Source of the DNA: Bacilli bacterium
GTDB taxonomy: Bacteria; Bacillota_I; Bacilli_A; RF39; UBA660
Reading direction: 5' to 3'
Assembly (NCBI GenBank): GCA_017472015.1
Contig: JAFURC010000045.1
Coordinates: 1-46,470 of the forward strand
DNA: 46,470 nucleotides
This document shows, in pieces, positions 9,189-19,995 of the stretch. The notes below the pieces were generated by a model. The model saw only the letters and a list, made by a program, of their open reading frames with translations. It was not told where the DNA came from and ran no database searches. Each line of letters begins with the position of its first letter. The first letter of the stretch is position 1. The translations under genes and the position numbers were made by a program.

Positions 9189-9257
9189 TGATAAAAACTC
9201 TTCAAAACCCTTATAACGCTATATATATATATATATCACCGCGATTTTTAAATTAAT
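9189..9257 (+). other. Possible 22-codon ORF with an AT dinucleotide tract
   Basis: TTG at 9189 lies 8 bases after GGGGAG and could start MIKTLQNPYNAI, running through a (TA)n microsatellite to a TAA at 9257. No family is recognised. It could be a remnant or chance. The rest of 9120-9332 shows nothing I can name. Confidence 0.2.
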
Positions 9258-9332
9258 AAATAAAGTAAGTTATAAGATAAAAAGAATATGGATAGTAATA
9301 CTTTCAAAGATAATTATATTACAATAAATAAC

Positions 9333-9361
9333 TTGTAAAAGAAGAAAAATTATAATATAAT
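9333..9361 (+). promoter_or_regulatory. Promoter of the surface-protein gene
   Basis: TTGTAA (9333-9338), a 17-base spacer and TATAAT (9356-9361). The leader carries AAGGAGAG before the ATG at 9407. Confidence 0.55.
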
Positions 9362-9406
9362 TAAATTACAATAGGGGGAATTTGTTGAATTATAAGGAGA
9401 GAATAT

Positions 9407-11053
9407 ATGAATAAAAAAACAAAAACTTTAATACTAAGTATTGTAGTAACTTTAGTATTATTATTAACATTCACAATCACTTATGCAGCATTTAGTTATA
9501 TGCAAACAGGAACTAATAACCAACAATTAGTCTTAGGAGATATATACATGCACTACCAAGAAGTAAATGCAATCGGAATAGAAGGTGCATTACCGGGTGA
9601 TGACTATTCAGAATATTTTGAATTTAAAATAAGTGGAAAGAATACCTACAAGCAAAAGGATATCTACTATGACGTAGTTCTATCAAAAGGGGAAGTACCA
9701 GATGGTAAAACAGAAACAAATAGAATACCTGATGAATACTTAAAATTTAAATTAGTTGAAGTAAGTGATGATAATTCAGAAACTATAATATTCACAGATA
9801 AAACTTATAATGATTTAACAAATAAAAGAATTTGGGTAGAAACAATACCTAAAAATACAACAAATGAATACAAAAAAACTTATAGACTTTATATGGTAAT
9901 AAGTGAAAACTTAATAATTGGTAATACCGAAGATGCTGTAATGACAACCGAAGATTTTCAAAAAGTATTTGCAAGTATCAAAGTAAATGTAACAGGAGAC
10001 TTTAATAAAAAAGTAGTAGCCGAGAACTTTGTAAGTGCCGTAAAAGGAAGATACGGAACAGACACAACACTAGTAGCAGTAAATACAGATGGAGATTTGT
10101 ATGATGGAACAGGAGAAATAAGAGAATATAGATACTCTGGAGCAACAGCAAATAACTATGTATTCTTTGACACAGATGGAGATGGAGAGAAAGATACAAA
10201 TGAAGTCTGGAGAATAGTAGGAGTATTCAAAGATACAGTAAAAGATGAAGAAGGAAATGTAGTAAATGATGCAGGTGGAAATCCAACTTACGAAGAAGAA
10301 GTAAAACTAGTAAGAAATACACTACTTCAAAGTAGTGAAATGCCAACCAGTTATTTAATAGATGGAACAACGTATACAATAAAAAATTCATCAGTAGGTG
10401 TCCACTGGAATGACATACCATCAACTTATCCTTCCAATAATGACTGGACAAAAGCAGGACTACAGTATTACTTAAATACAGAACAAGATGAAACAAACAC
10501 AAGTGATGGAACCACAACAGCAAACGCAGGATACTTAAGTTTACTGACCACTGAAGCAAAAGAATTAATTTCGCCAACAACATATTATCTAGGAAATGTT
10601 GATTATAATGTAAGTACAGTAAAACTATCATATAATCAGGAAAGAGATGAAACAAGAAAATGGACAGACAATCAACCAAGTTGGGATGGGCTAATCGGGT
10701 TAATGTACCCAAGTGACTACGGATATAGTGCAAGTAATTTATATTGGGAAACTGATATGGAGGGGTGGCATTCAGCAGAAAGTGATGGAATAAAAGCAAG
10801 TTCAACAAGTTGGATGCAACAAACGCTAGGACATAGTAGAGGTGGTGAATGGTTTTTGTCTCCTGCATCTATCATCTCGGATGATGCGTTGTATTGGCTT
10901 GAAGAGGGACATATTAGCGTTAATTACGTCTACTACGACTACTATGGTAGCAACAGAGTCGGAGTTCGTCCAGTCCTTAATCTAAAATCTGGGGCGAAAG
11001 TGATTGACGGAGCCGGAACTGAAGAAGAACCTTTTGAGGTAGTAATAGAGTAA
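9407..11053 (+). CDS. Secreted repeat-free surface protein with lectin-like variable C-terminus
   Basis: 548 residues. It opens with a signal peptide or anchor (MNKKTKTLILSIVV then LLLTF, small residues AAFSY). A beta-rich extracellular region follows, with acidic Asp/Gly loops such as DTDGDGEKDTNE that may bind calcium. The C-terminus contains SRGGEWFLSPAS (about 476-488) and VGVRPVLNLKSG (518-529), the end of a C-type-lectin/FGE-like module (DUF6273-like) often used as the target of diversity-generating retroelements. Between these lies a run of NNY codons (505-516). Codon use also differs: C-ending codons are more frequent than in neighbouring genes. It has its own promoter and terminator. 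Ligand unknown; adhesion or recognition is inferred. Confidence 0.7.
   Translation: MNKKTKTLILSIVVTLVLLLTFTITYAAFSYMQTGTNNQQLVLGDIYMHYQEVNAIGIEGALPGDDYSEYFEFKISGKNTYKQKDIYYDVVLSKGEVPDGKTETNRIPDEYLKFKLVEVSDDNSETIIFTDKTYNDLTNKRIWVETIPKNTTNEYKKTYRLYMVISENLIIGNTEDAVMTTEDFQKVFASIKVNVTGDFNKKVVAENFVSAVKGRYGTDTTLVAVNTDGDLYDGTGEIREYRYSGATANNYVFFDTDGDGEKDTNEVWRIVGVFKDTVKDEEGNVVNDAGGNPTYEEEVKLVRNTLLQSSEMPTSYLIDGTTYTIKNSSVGVHWNDIPSTYPSNNDWTKAGLQYYLNTEQDETNTSDGTTTANAGYLSLLTTEAKELISPTTYYLGNVDYNVSTVKLSYNQERDETRKWTDNQPSWDGLIGLMYPSDYGYSASNLYWETDMEGWHSAESDGIKASSTSWMQQTLGHSRGGEWFLSPASIISDDALYWLEEGHISVNYVYYDYYGSNRVGVRPVLNLKSGAKVIDGAGTEEEPFEVVIE
10919..10990 (+). other. Candidate retroelement variable region (VR) end
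   Basis: Codons 505-516 are GTT AAT TAC GTC TAC TAC GAC TAC TAT GGT AGC AAC: nearly all are pyrimidine-ending codons reachable from AAC/AAT by changes at adenines. A constant GVRPVLNLKSG stretch follows. This is the signature left by adenine-specific mutagenic retrohoming. No template repeat or reverse transcriptase is seen in this window. Confidence 0.4.
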
Positions 11054-11060
11054 TGAATAG

Positions 11061-11079
11061 AAAAAGGCGAAGCTTTTTT
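11061..11079 (+). terminator. Intrinsic terminator of the surface-protein gene
   Basis: 8-bp stem AAAAAGGC/GCTTTTTT with a GAA loop, the T tract being part of the 3' arm, directly after the stop codon. Confidence 0.65.
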
Positions 11080-11151
11080 AACGCAAAATTTTTAAAAAGA
11101 GATTTTTGCTAGTATAGAGGGGCATGTAGTTAGTTGTAGATAAGTAAGTAG

Positions 11152-11200
11152 GTCAACCAAGACATATTTTGTATAGTAATATAGAATTGTCTTGGTTGAC
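11152..11200. repeat. 13-bp perfect inverted repeat with 23-base loop
   Basis: GTCAACCAAGACA (11152-11164) and its exact complement (11188-11200) flank an AT-rich loop. There is no T run on either strand, so it is not a standard terminator. It lies about 200 bases past the candidate variable region. Confidence 0.8.
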
Positions 11201-11339
11201 TGAAATTTATTATGGATTAATATGAAGTAGTTTTAAAATAATGAAATGGTTGATTATTTTATTATTTTAAGATTATTTTATTTGATTGACAAATAAAGGA
11301 ATTTAAGTTAATATAATGAAACTATGAGGAGTGATTTAG

Positions 11340-13004
11340 ATGGATAAATTAAAAGAATTAGCAGATTTGATGTTTCCTAATGTTACTAAAACAATTGAAG
11401 ATTATGAAAAGATGTATCCTGAAAGAAATTTAAGTGATGGAGCAAGAGTAACTAGATTTGCCCCTAGTCCAACAGGATTTGTGCATATGGGAAGTTTACT
11501 TTCAGCATTTGAAGACTTTAAAGCAGCAAAAGATACTAATGGAGTATTTTATTTAAGAATTGAGGATACTGATCAAAAAAGAAGTGTTGAAAATGGGATT
11601 GTTGGAATTCTTAATGATTTAAAAAACTTTGATATTATACCTGATGAAGGGATGATTGATGAAGAGAATAGTATTGGAGAATATGGACCATATATTCAAA
11701 GTGAAAGAATGGAAATTTATCATACTTTTTGTAAAGATTTAGTATTATGTGGACTTGCATATCCTTGTTTTTGTACACCAAGTGAACTTGATGAAATAAG
11801 AGAAATTCAAGAGTTAAATAAAGAAAGAATTGGTTATTATGGATCATTTGCTAAATGTAGAAGTTTAACTGTAGATGAAGCCATTGAAAAAATTAAAAAT
11901 GGAGAGGATTTTGTTGTTCGTTTAAAATCACCTGGAGATTTTAATAATAAAATAACTTTACATGATGAAGTTCGTGGAGATATTGAATTTCCTGAAAATG
12001 ATTTAGATATTGTTTTAATTAAATCAACTGATAAATTACCAACTTATCATTTTGCGCATTTGGTTGATGACCATTTAATGCGTACTACTCATGTTATGCG
12101 AGGTGAAGAGTGGATTGCATCATATCCTATTCATGCTCAATTATTTGAAATATTTAATTTTAAAAAACCAAATTATGCGCATCTTGGTTTAGTTATGAAA
12201 ATAGATGAAGAGGGTACAAGAAGAAAATTATCTAAAAGAAAAGATAAAGAAGCAAGTGTTGAATTTTATCACAAAGAAGGAATACCAACAGAAGCTGTTA
12301 AACTTTATTTAATGACAATTGCAAATTCTAACTTTGAGGAGTGGTTAGATAATAATCCGGATAAAGATTTATCTGAATTTAAAATGGATTTTAAAAAAAT
12401 TAGTGCTAGTGGATCTTTATTTGATGTTGAAAAACTTATGAATATTTCTAAAAATTATTTAAGTAAAAGAAGTGCCGAGGAAATATATGATAATTTACTT
12501 ATTTGGGCAGAAGAATTTGATTTAGAATTTTATAATATTTTAAAAAATAATAAAGAATACGCAATAAATATCTTTAATATCGAAAGAGAAACCGAAAAAC
12601 CAAGAAAAGATTATACAAGTTATAAAAGTATTAAAAACTTTGTTTTCTATATGTTTGATGAATATTTTACATGTCCGCTTTATGAATTTATGAAAATAAC
12701 TGATAAAGAAGAAATTGAGTTGATTTTAAATACTTACTATGATAATTACTTGGATTTATCTGATAAAGATACTTGGTTTAGTAAGGTAAAAGAAATGTGT
12801 GATACACTTGGATATGCATCAAATATAAAAGAATATAAGAAAAATCCGGAATTATTTAAAGGAAATGTATCTGATGTTGCAACTGTTTTAAGAGTAGCTT
12901 TAACAAGTAAAACTAATACACCTGATTTGTATGAAATTATGAAATTACTTGGTAAAAATAAAATAAAAGAAAGATTTACTAAATGTATTGAAAGTCTTAA
13001 ATAG
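11340..13004 (+). CDS. gltX: Glutamyl-tRNA synthetase
   Basis: Class I synthetase that charges tRNA with glutamate in the cytosol. 554 residues, somewhat longer than the usual 470-500. The HIGH-type motif reads APSPTGFVHMGSL (residues 41-53), preceded by VTRF. The KMSKS-type motif reads RRKLSKRKD near residue 296. ATP-site and acceptor-binding regions such as LRIEDTDQKRS and GEEWIASYP are present, and a helical anticodon-binding C-terminal region follows. A bacterium of this type commonly has a non-discriminating enzyme that also feeds Glu-tRNA(Gln), but that cannot be judged here. GAGG precedes the ATG. A TTGACA (11286-11291) and TATAAT (11312-11317) lie upstream but are 20 bases apart. The stop codon lies inside the terminator loop. 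Confidence 0.92.
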   Translation: MDKLKELADLMFPNVTKTIEDYEKMYPERNLSDGARVTRFAPSPTGFVHMGSLLSAFEDFKAAKDTNGVFYLRIEDTDQKRSVENGIVGILNDLKNFDIIPDEGMIDEENSIGEYGPYIQSERMEIYHTFCKDLVLCGLAYPCFCTPSELDEIREIQELNKERIGYYGSFAKCRSLTVDEAIEKIKNGEDFVVRLKSPGDFNNKITLHDEVRGDIEFPENDLDIVLIKSTDKLPTYHFAHLVDDHLMRTTHVMRGEEWIASYPIHAQLFEIFNFKKPNYAHLGLVMKIDEEGTRRKLSKRKDKEASVEFYHKEGIPTEAVKLYLMTIANSNFEEWLDNNPDKDLSEFKMDFKKISASGSLFDVEKLMNISKNYLSKRSAEEIYDNLLIWAEEFDLEFYNILKNNKEYAINIFNIERETEKPRKDYTSYKSIKNFVFYMFDEYFTCPLYEFMKITDKEEIELILNTYYDNYLDLSDKDTWFSKVKEMCDTLGYASNIKEYKKNPELFKGNVSDVATVLRVALTSKTNTPDLYEIMKLLGKNKIKERFTKCIESLK

Positions 13005-13017
13005 GCTTTCTTTTTTT
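12990..13017 (+). terminator. Intrinsic terminator of gltX
   Basis: 8-bp stem GAAAGTCT/AGGCTTTC (12990-12997 and 13003-13010) with a 5-base loop and seven T residues. The gltX stop codon begins in the loop. Confidence 0.8.
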
Positions 13018-13025
13018 GAAAACTT

Positions 13026-13054
13026 TTGACAAATCAAGACTATTTTGATATAAT
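13026..13054 (+). promoter_or_regulatory. Near-consensus promoter
   Basis: TTGACA (13026-13031), a 17-base spacer and TATAAT (13049-13054) with an extended TG. This is one of the strongest promoters in the window, and it drives the small gene at 13084. Confidence 0.85.
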
Positions 13055-13083
13055 AGGGCATATTTTGAAAGAAGGGGGATTAA

Positions 13084-13428
13084 ATGGAAAATAATAATTT
13101 AAGAAAAATGCAAGAATATAAAAACTTAATCTTAGGTATTTTAGAAAAATATGAACTTTGTGAAAGTTATTTTGTATTATCTGGTCTTGAATTAGTAGGT
13201 TATCAAAATGCTGATTTCTGGTTAAAAGTGGTTGAATATATTAAAAGAAATAAAGGAATTGATGAATTGCCAAATTATCTTACACTTATGAAATTAGTAA
13301 GTCATGAAGATTTATTAAATTGTTTAAAAGAAATTCAAAATAAAGATAATTTTAAAAATTTTGAAGATTCTTATTTAGAGTTTACTAGTTTATTACAAAC
13401 TATAAAAGAAGTAAAAAAAAGTCGTTAA
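13084..13428 (+). CDS. Small hypothetical cytosolic protein
   Basis: 114 residues, mainly helical and charged, with no signal peptide or membrane segment. I do not recognise the family. A consensus promoter and a strong AGGGGG site 5 bases before the ATG suggest high expression. It converges on pyrG, and a long palindrome at 13427-13517 begins at its stop codon. The sequence around YQNADFWLKVVEYIK gives no catalytic pattern. It could be a small regulator or adaptor, but there is no direct evidence. Confidence 0.7.
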   Translation: MENNNLRKMQEYKNLILGILEKYELCESYFVLSGLELVGYQNADFWLKVVEYIKRNKGIDELPNYLTLMKLVSHEDLLNCLKEIQNKDNFKNFEDSYLEFTSLLQTIKEVKKSR

Positions 13429-13517
13429 AAAAAGAATAGTAATTTTGATGATATGAACACCGTTTCTTGGACATAGAAACGAGGTTCATATCATTTTTGA
13501 TTTTTACTATTCTTTTT
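13427..13517. terminator. 91-bp near-palindrome, likely bidirectional terminator
   Basis: The outer arms match over 14 bp (13429-13442 with 13504-13517). Inner arms ATGATATGAAC/GTTCATATCAT (13448-13458, 13484-13494) and GTTTC/GAAAC continue toward a 9-base loop. It lies between the convergent 13084 gene and pyrG, with T-rich tracts on both strands. Its size also resembles a small inverted-repeat element. Confidence 0.7.
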
Positions 13518-13518
13518 G

Positions 13519-15739
<2,221 letters not shown>

Positions 15740-15826
15740 AATTATCTAATTAATTATATAGAAAAAAATAAGAAAAATTCCTATCATTAGTTTAAATTTT
15801 ATGTTACAATGCTTTTGGAGGTTAAT

Positions 15827-16087
15827 ATGGAAGTATATAATTATAAACCAAATGGAGTGTGTTCAAGAAATATTAAATTAATGATTGATGATAATAAATT
15901 AATTGATATTGAAGTTACAGGTGGATGTCATGGTAATTTACAAGGAATAAGGAGTTTAATTAAGGACATGGAGTTAGATACTATTAAGAAAAAATTAAGT
16001 GGTATTAAATGTGGTTACAAAAACACATCATGCCCAGATCAAATAGCCAAAGCTATTTTAGAATATCAAGGAGAATTAGTTAAATGA
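15827..16087 (+). CDS. TSCPD domain protein
   Basis: 86 residues. It contains the conserved TSCPD box (here KNTSCPDQIAKAIL), a family (TIGR03905-like) related to the C-terminal segment of some ribonucleotide reductases. Cysteines at CSRN, GGCHGN and IKCG could bind metal. The function of the stand-alone form is not established. The ATG at 15827 is preferred over 15809 because GGAGG (15817-15821) lies 5 bases before it. Its last codons overlap the start of maf (ATGA overlap), so the two are translationally coupled. An extended -10 (TGT-TACAAT, 15802-15810) would start the message only a few bases before the ribosome site. Confidence 0.85.
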   Translation: MEVYNYKPNGVCSRNIKLMIDDNKLIDIEVTGGCHGNLQGIRSLIKDMELDTIKKKLSGIKCGYKNTSCPDQIAKAILEYQGELVK

Positions 16088-16656
16088 AAATAATATTAGC
16101 ATCTAAGTCTTTGAGACGACAAGAATTACTAACTAAAATAGGACTTAATTATGAAGTTGTTGTAAGTTCTTCTGAAGAAGTAGTTGATCCAAAGTTATCA
16201 CCTCTTGATAATTGTATAAATATAAGTTTTGAAAAAGCCAAAGAAGTAAAAGAAAAAACTAAAGGAGACAGAATTATTATTAGTTGTGACACTATAGTTG
16301 TTAAAGATAATAAAATATATGGTAAACCAAAAGATAAAGAAGAAGCATTTAATATGTTAAAACTTTTAAGTAATACGTATCATGATGTTTATTCATGTTT
16401 AACTGTTATTAAAGTAAAAGATAACAAAGAAGAAATATTTAAAGAACAAGGAATAGGTACTGTTTATATTGATTCTATGACTGACATGGAAATTAATGAT
16501 TGGATTGAAAAAGGAAATCCTTATGATAAAGCCGGAGGATATGCGATTCAAGAAGAGTTTGGAAAATATATAACGGAAACTAAAGGAGATTTTTATTCAA
16601 TAGTTGGAATTCCTTTAAATAAACTTTATAATCTTTTAAAGAAGATTGACTTTTAA
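16084..16656 (+). CDS. maf: Maf-type nucleoside triphosphate pyrophosphatase
   Basis: 190 residues, the family's usual size. The N-terminal ILASKSLRRQELL is the Maf signature (S-x-x-R-R-x-L-L). SCDTIVV contains the catalytic aspartate, and YGKPKDKEEA plus NPYDKAGGYAIQEEFGKYI complete the active-site pocket. Maf proteins hydrolyse dTTP, UTP or modified nucleotides to monophosphates and are linked to septum control in Bacillus. Start ATG overlaps the TSCPD gene by 4 bases. The argS T-box promoter lies inside the last bases of this gene. Confidence 0.9.
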   Translation: MKIILASKSLRRQELLTKIGLNYEVVVSSSEEVVDPKLSPLDNCINISFEKAKEVKEKTKGDRIIISCDTIVVKDNKIYGKPKDKEEAFNMLKLLSNTYHDVYSCLTVIKVKDNKEEIFKEQGIGTVYIDSMTDMEINDWIEKGNPYDKAGGYAIQEEFGKYITETKGDFYSIVGIPLNKLYNLLKKIDF

Positions 16657-16674
16657 ATAAATTTATTATACAAT
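16646..16674 (+). promoter_or_regulatory. Promoter of the argS T-box leader
   Basis: TTGACT (16646-16651), a 17-base spacer and TACAAT (16669-16674), overlapping the maf stop codon. The start of transcription is expected near 16681. Confidence 0.7.
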
Positions 16675-16680
16675 ACTTGC

Positions 16681-16870
16681 AATAAATTAAGGAAAGAAGT
16701 AGTAATAAATAAACTTAAATTTAGTGAAAAGATGGCTTTAGAAAATTTTTTTAAGTCCCTATGAATGTATCTTTTGGGTAATATCTAAAAAGTGCATAGA
16801 ATTCTATGAATAAGGTGGTACCGCTTAAAGTATATCTTTTAGTTCTTAACTTATTTGATAGAATTTTTTT
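16681..16870 (+). promoter_or_regulatory. T-box riboswitch leader of argS
   Basis: It contains the T-box GGTGGTACCGC (16814-16824), whose TGGT bulge would pair with a tRNA ending ACCA. The stem I elements AAGTAGTA and AGTGA come before it. A terminator helix (16800-16814 with 16850-16865, one mismatch) ends in a T run. Uncharged tRNA should favour antitermination and raise argS expression. By eye the specifier loop reads GAA-TGT-A (near 16769-16775), which is not an arginine codon, so the assignment of the specifier is unresolved. Confidence 0.85.
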
Positions 16871-16891
16871 AATTAAAAAGGAGGAAATTAA

Positions 16892-18613
16892 ATGACTTTT
16901 ATTAGAAAATATGAAATTTATGTTGAAAATTTATTAAATGAATTAGGTTATCCTAATGAATCAGTACAAATTTTACCTAGTAGTAAAAAAGAACTTGGGG
17001 ATTTTCAAATTAATACTAGTATGCAACTTGCTAAGAAGTATCATAAAAATCCAAGAGTTATAGCTGAAGAAATTGTTAGTAAATTAGATAATCACTTTCT
17101 AGGAGTTAATATTGCAAATCCGGGTTTTATTAATTTTTCATTTAATGATGAAGATTTACTTGAATATTTAAACTCAGGAATCAATAACTTTTCTGAGTTA
17201 ATTGAAAAACATGAAGAAAAAACAATATTCTTAGATTATGGTGGTGCTAATGCTGCTAAGGCTTTACATGTTGGGCATATGCGATCAGCAAATATTGGTG
17301 AGGCTTTAAATCGTCTTTGTAAAACTTTAGGCTACAAAACAATTAGTGATGTTCATTTAGGGGACTTGGGTCGTCAAGCTGGAATGCTTATATCAGAAAT
17401 AAAACTCCGAGAACCAAATTTAGTTTTCTTTGATGAAAATTATGAGGGTGAGTGGCCAAGAGTTACATATACTCCAAATGATTTAGGAGAAATGTATGTT
17501 AAGGCTAATATTGCTTCTAAAGAAAATGAAAGCAGAATGAATGAAGTAAGGGAAATTACTGCAGAAATTGATCGAGGTAATCAAAGATACATAGCTTTAT
17601 GGCGTCAACTTGTAGATATTTCAAGTATAGTTATAAAAGAAGTATATGATAAGTTAAATTGCAAGTTTGATTTATTTGAAGGCGAACTTGATTCATTTAA
17701 AGATGTTCCTAGTATGCTAGAAGTTGTAAAACCTTATTTATATGAATCCGAAGGGGCTTTAGTTATGGATGTTAAAGAAGACTCAGATACTAAAGAAATG
17801 CCACCATTGATAGTTATCAAAAAAGATGGAGCAACAATATATGCTACCCGTGATTTAGCAACCATTTATTCTCGTGAAAAAAGATTTTCACCATCTGAAA
17901 TTTGGTATGTAGTTGATTCAAGACAATCTTTATATTTTGAACAAGTATTCCGTGCATCTTACAAAGCAGGTTTAATCAATAGAGAAGCTAAACTATTACA
18001 TCTTGGATTTGGAACAATTAATGGCCGTGACGGAAAACCATATAAAACAAGAGATGGTGGAGTAATGCAACTTGCTGATTTAATAGATCTAATTGCCAGA
18101 GAAATCGAACCAAAGATTAAAGAAGAAATAGTTGAAGATAGGGAAGAAATTAAAAATAAATTAACAATTGCAACTCTTAAATTCTCTGATTTAATGAGTC
18201 ATCGTGCAACTGATTATATTTTTGATCCTGTTAAATTCTCATCATTCGATGGTAAAACTGGTCCATATATTCTTTATACAACTGTTCGTTTAAAATCAAT
18301 TTTAAAGAAATCTAATTTAAGTGATTATAAAATTACCAAAATAAGTAATCTTGATATGAAAAATATTTTACTAAAAGTTTTAGAACTTCCTACTATTTTA
18401 AATAGAAGTTTTCAAGATAAAAGTTTAAATTATATAACAGATTATTTATTTGATTTGGCAAGTTTATTTAATAAATTCTACAGCAATTATCATATTTTAA
18501 CAGAAAGCGATTTAGAAATTAAAAATTCTTATCTTGCTATGCTTAAGTTAATTTATAATATTATACATAATTTATTAAATATTTTAGCAATTGATGAAGT
18601 AGAAAGAATGTAA
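16892..18613 (+). CDS. argS: Arginyl-tRNA synthetase
   Basis: 573-residue class I enzyme that charges tRNA-Arg. The HIGH-type motif is KALHVGHMRSANIGEAL (around residues 128-144), and the degenerate KMSKS region reads GKPYKTRDGGVMQL, as usual for ArgRS. An N-terminal additional domain (GDFQINTSMQLAK) and a C-terminal helical anticodon-binding DALR-type domain ending near YNIIHNLLNI are visible. The length fits Gram-positive forms. AAGGAGG lies 7 bases before the ATG. Expression is controlled by the T-box leader just upstream. No terminator is evident before the next gene. Confidence 0.94.
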   Translation: MTFIRKYEIYVENLLNELGYPNESVQILPSSKKELGDFQINTSMQLAKKYHKNPRVIAEEIVSKLDNHFLGVNIANPGFINFSFNDEDLLEYLNSGINNFSELIEKHEEKTIFLDYGGANAAKALHVGHMRSANIGEALNRLCKTLGYKTISDVHLGDLGRQAGMLISEIKLREPNLVFFDENYEGEWPRVTYTPNDLGEMYVKANIASKENESRMNEVREITAEIDRGNQRYIALWRQLVDISSIVIKEVYDKLNCKFDLFEGELDSFKDVPSMLEVVKPYLYESEGALVMDVKEDSDTKEMPPLIVIKKDGATIYATRDLATIYSREKRFSPSEIWYVVDSRQSLYFEQVFRASYKAGLINREAKLLHLGFGTINGRDGKPYKTRDGGVMQLADLIDLIAREIEPKIKEEIVEDREEIKNKLTIATLKFSDLMSHRATDYIFDPVKFSSFDGKTGPYILYTTVRLKSILKKSNLSDYKITKISNLDMKNILLKVLELPTILNRSFQDKSLNYITDYLFDLASLFNKFYSNYHILTESDLEIKNSYLAMLKLIYNIIHNLLNILAIDEVERM

Positions 18614-18661
18614 TTCGACAAATTAAGACAAAGAAAATTCATATAATGAAATCGTGATTAT

Positions 18662-19840
18662 ATGAAAAAACTATTTGTCTTTTTTTTAATTTTTATATCA
18701 TTTCTCTTTTGTAATGCTTTAGTGATTAGTAACAAAGATAGAGTTATTGTGGAAGATGAAATAAGAGGAATTTATATTAGTTATTTAGAATACTTAACTT
18801 ATTTTCAAGGTAATTCCTTAACAATTAATAAGGCTTATATTAATAAAATGTTAGATAATATATCTTCTTTAAACTTTAATATAATTTTTTTACATGTTTC
18901 TCCATTTTCAGATAGCATTTATAAATCAAATATTTTCCCATATTCATATACTTTAACCGGTGTTGAAGGTAAAAATCCGGGGATGGATTATCTTGATTAT
19001 TTCATCAAAGAAGCAAATAAAAGAAATATAAAGATTCATGCTTGGATTAATCCTTATAGAATAAGTCAAAGTCCAGATACAACTAAATTAAGTCAAGATA
19101 ATCCTGCATATTCTTTATTGAATACAAATCATGTAAGTGTTTCAAATAAAGGAATTTATTATAATCCAGCAAGTCCTAAAGTAATTGATTTAATAGTTAA
19201 ACAAGTATACGAACTAATTACTAATTATGATATTTCCGGAATTCATTTTGATGATTATTTTTATATTGATTACGAGATTGATAAGAGTAATTATGCTAGT
19301 TTTTTTGAAAAAAACAACAATATTACTTTAAGTGATTATCGTTTAAAAATGACTAATACTATGATTAAAAATGTCTATCAAACAATTAAAGATTATAATG
19401 AGGATATTATCTTTAGTATAGCACCTGACGGGAATATTAATAACAATTATGAACTACATCATGCTGACATAAAAACTTGGCTTACAGAACCTGGTTATGT
19501 TGATATTATTATGCCTCAAGTTTATTATGGATTTGATAATAATTATAAACCATTTATAAATACTTTAAATGAATGGCATGATTTAATTAAAAATGATGTT
19601 AAAATAGTACCAGTTCTAGCATTTTATAAAGTAGGAAATGTGGACAATAATGCAGGATCTGCTAAATTTGAATGGGTTGAGGACAAAGATATTATAAAAA
19701 GACAAATAAGTTATTCTAAAACTTTAAAAAACTATGATGGTTTTACTTTATTTCGTTATGATTTTCTATTCAATGAAACTTTAATAAATGAAAATACCAA
19801 AAAAGAGATAGATAATATGAAAGGTATTTTAAATAAATAA
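18662..19840 (+). CDS. Secreted glycosyl-hydrolase-like protein (GHL10 / YngK-like)
   Basis: 392 residues with an N-terminal signal peptide (MKKLFVFFLIFISFLFC). The mature part matches the GHL10/DUF187 family: EIRGIYISYLEYLT at the first strand, NIIFLHVSPFSDS, IKIHAWINPYR, then SGIHFDDYFY and the later DIIMPQVYYGF. These acid-rich strand ends line a TIM-barrel cleft. Relatives (YngK and similar) are thought to act on cell-wall or surface polysaccharide; substrate unknown. No lipobox is clear, since the cysteine lacks a standard LxGC context. No good ribosome site precedes the ATG. It lies 48 bases after argS. Confidence 0.82.
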   Translation: MKKLFVFFLIFISFLFCNALVISNKDRVIVEDEIRGIYISYLEYLTYFQGNSLTINKAYINKMLDNISSLNFNIIFLHVSPFSDSIYKSNIFPYSYTLTGVEGKNPGMDYLDYFIKEANKRNIKIHAWINPYRISQSPDTTKLSQDNPAYSLLNTNHVSVSNKGIYYNPASPKVIDLIVKQVYELITNYDISGIHFDDYFYIDYEIDKSNYASFFEKNNNITLSDYRLKMTNTMIKNVYQTIKDYNEDIIFSIAPDGNINNNYELHHADIKTWLTEPGYVDIIMPQVYYGFDNNYKPFINTLNEWHDLIKNDVKIVPVLAFYKVGNVDNNAGSAKFEWVEDKDIIKRQISYSKTLKNYDGFTLFRYDFLFNETLINENTKKEIDNMKGILNK

Positions 19841-19995
19841 AAGATTTTTTCTTTATAAAATATAAAAAATATATTTGAAAAAAAAATAAAATATGATAAA
19901 ATAAATTTATGATAGATGGTAGTAAAATTTCTACTAATCTAACTTAATATTTTATTAAATGAGGATAAAAAGATTTTTATATTTGGAGGTATTGT

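Noticed and set aside
9215..9240. (TA)n tract as a possible CRISPR or regulatory repeat
   Set aside because: A simple dinucleotide run without spacers or repeat units; no CRISPR array is seen anywhere in the window.
10227..10868. 213-codon minus-strand ORF inside the surface-protein gene
   Set aside because: His/Leu-rich shadow of the plus-strand gene, with no start signal.
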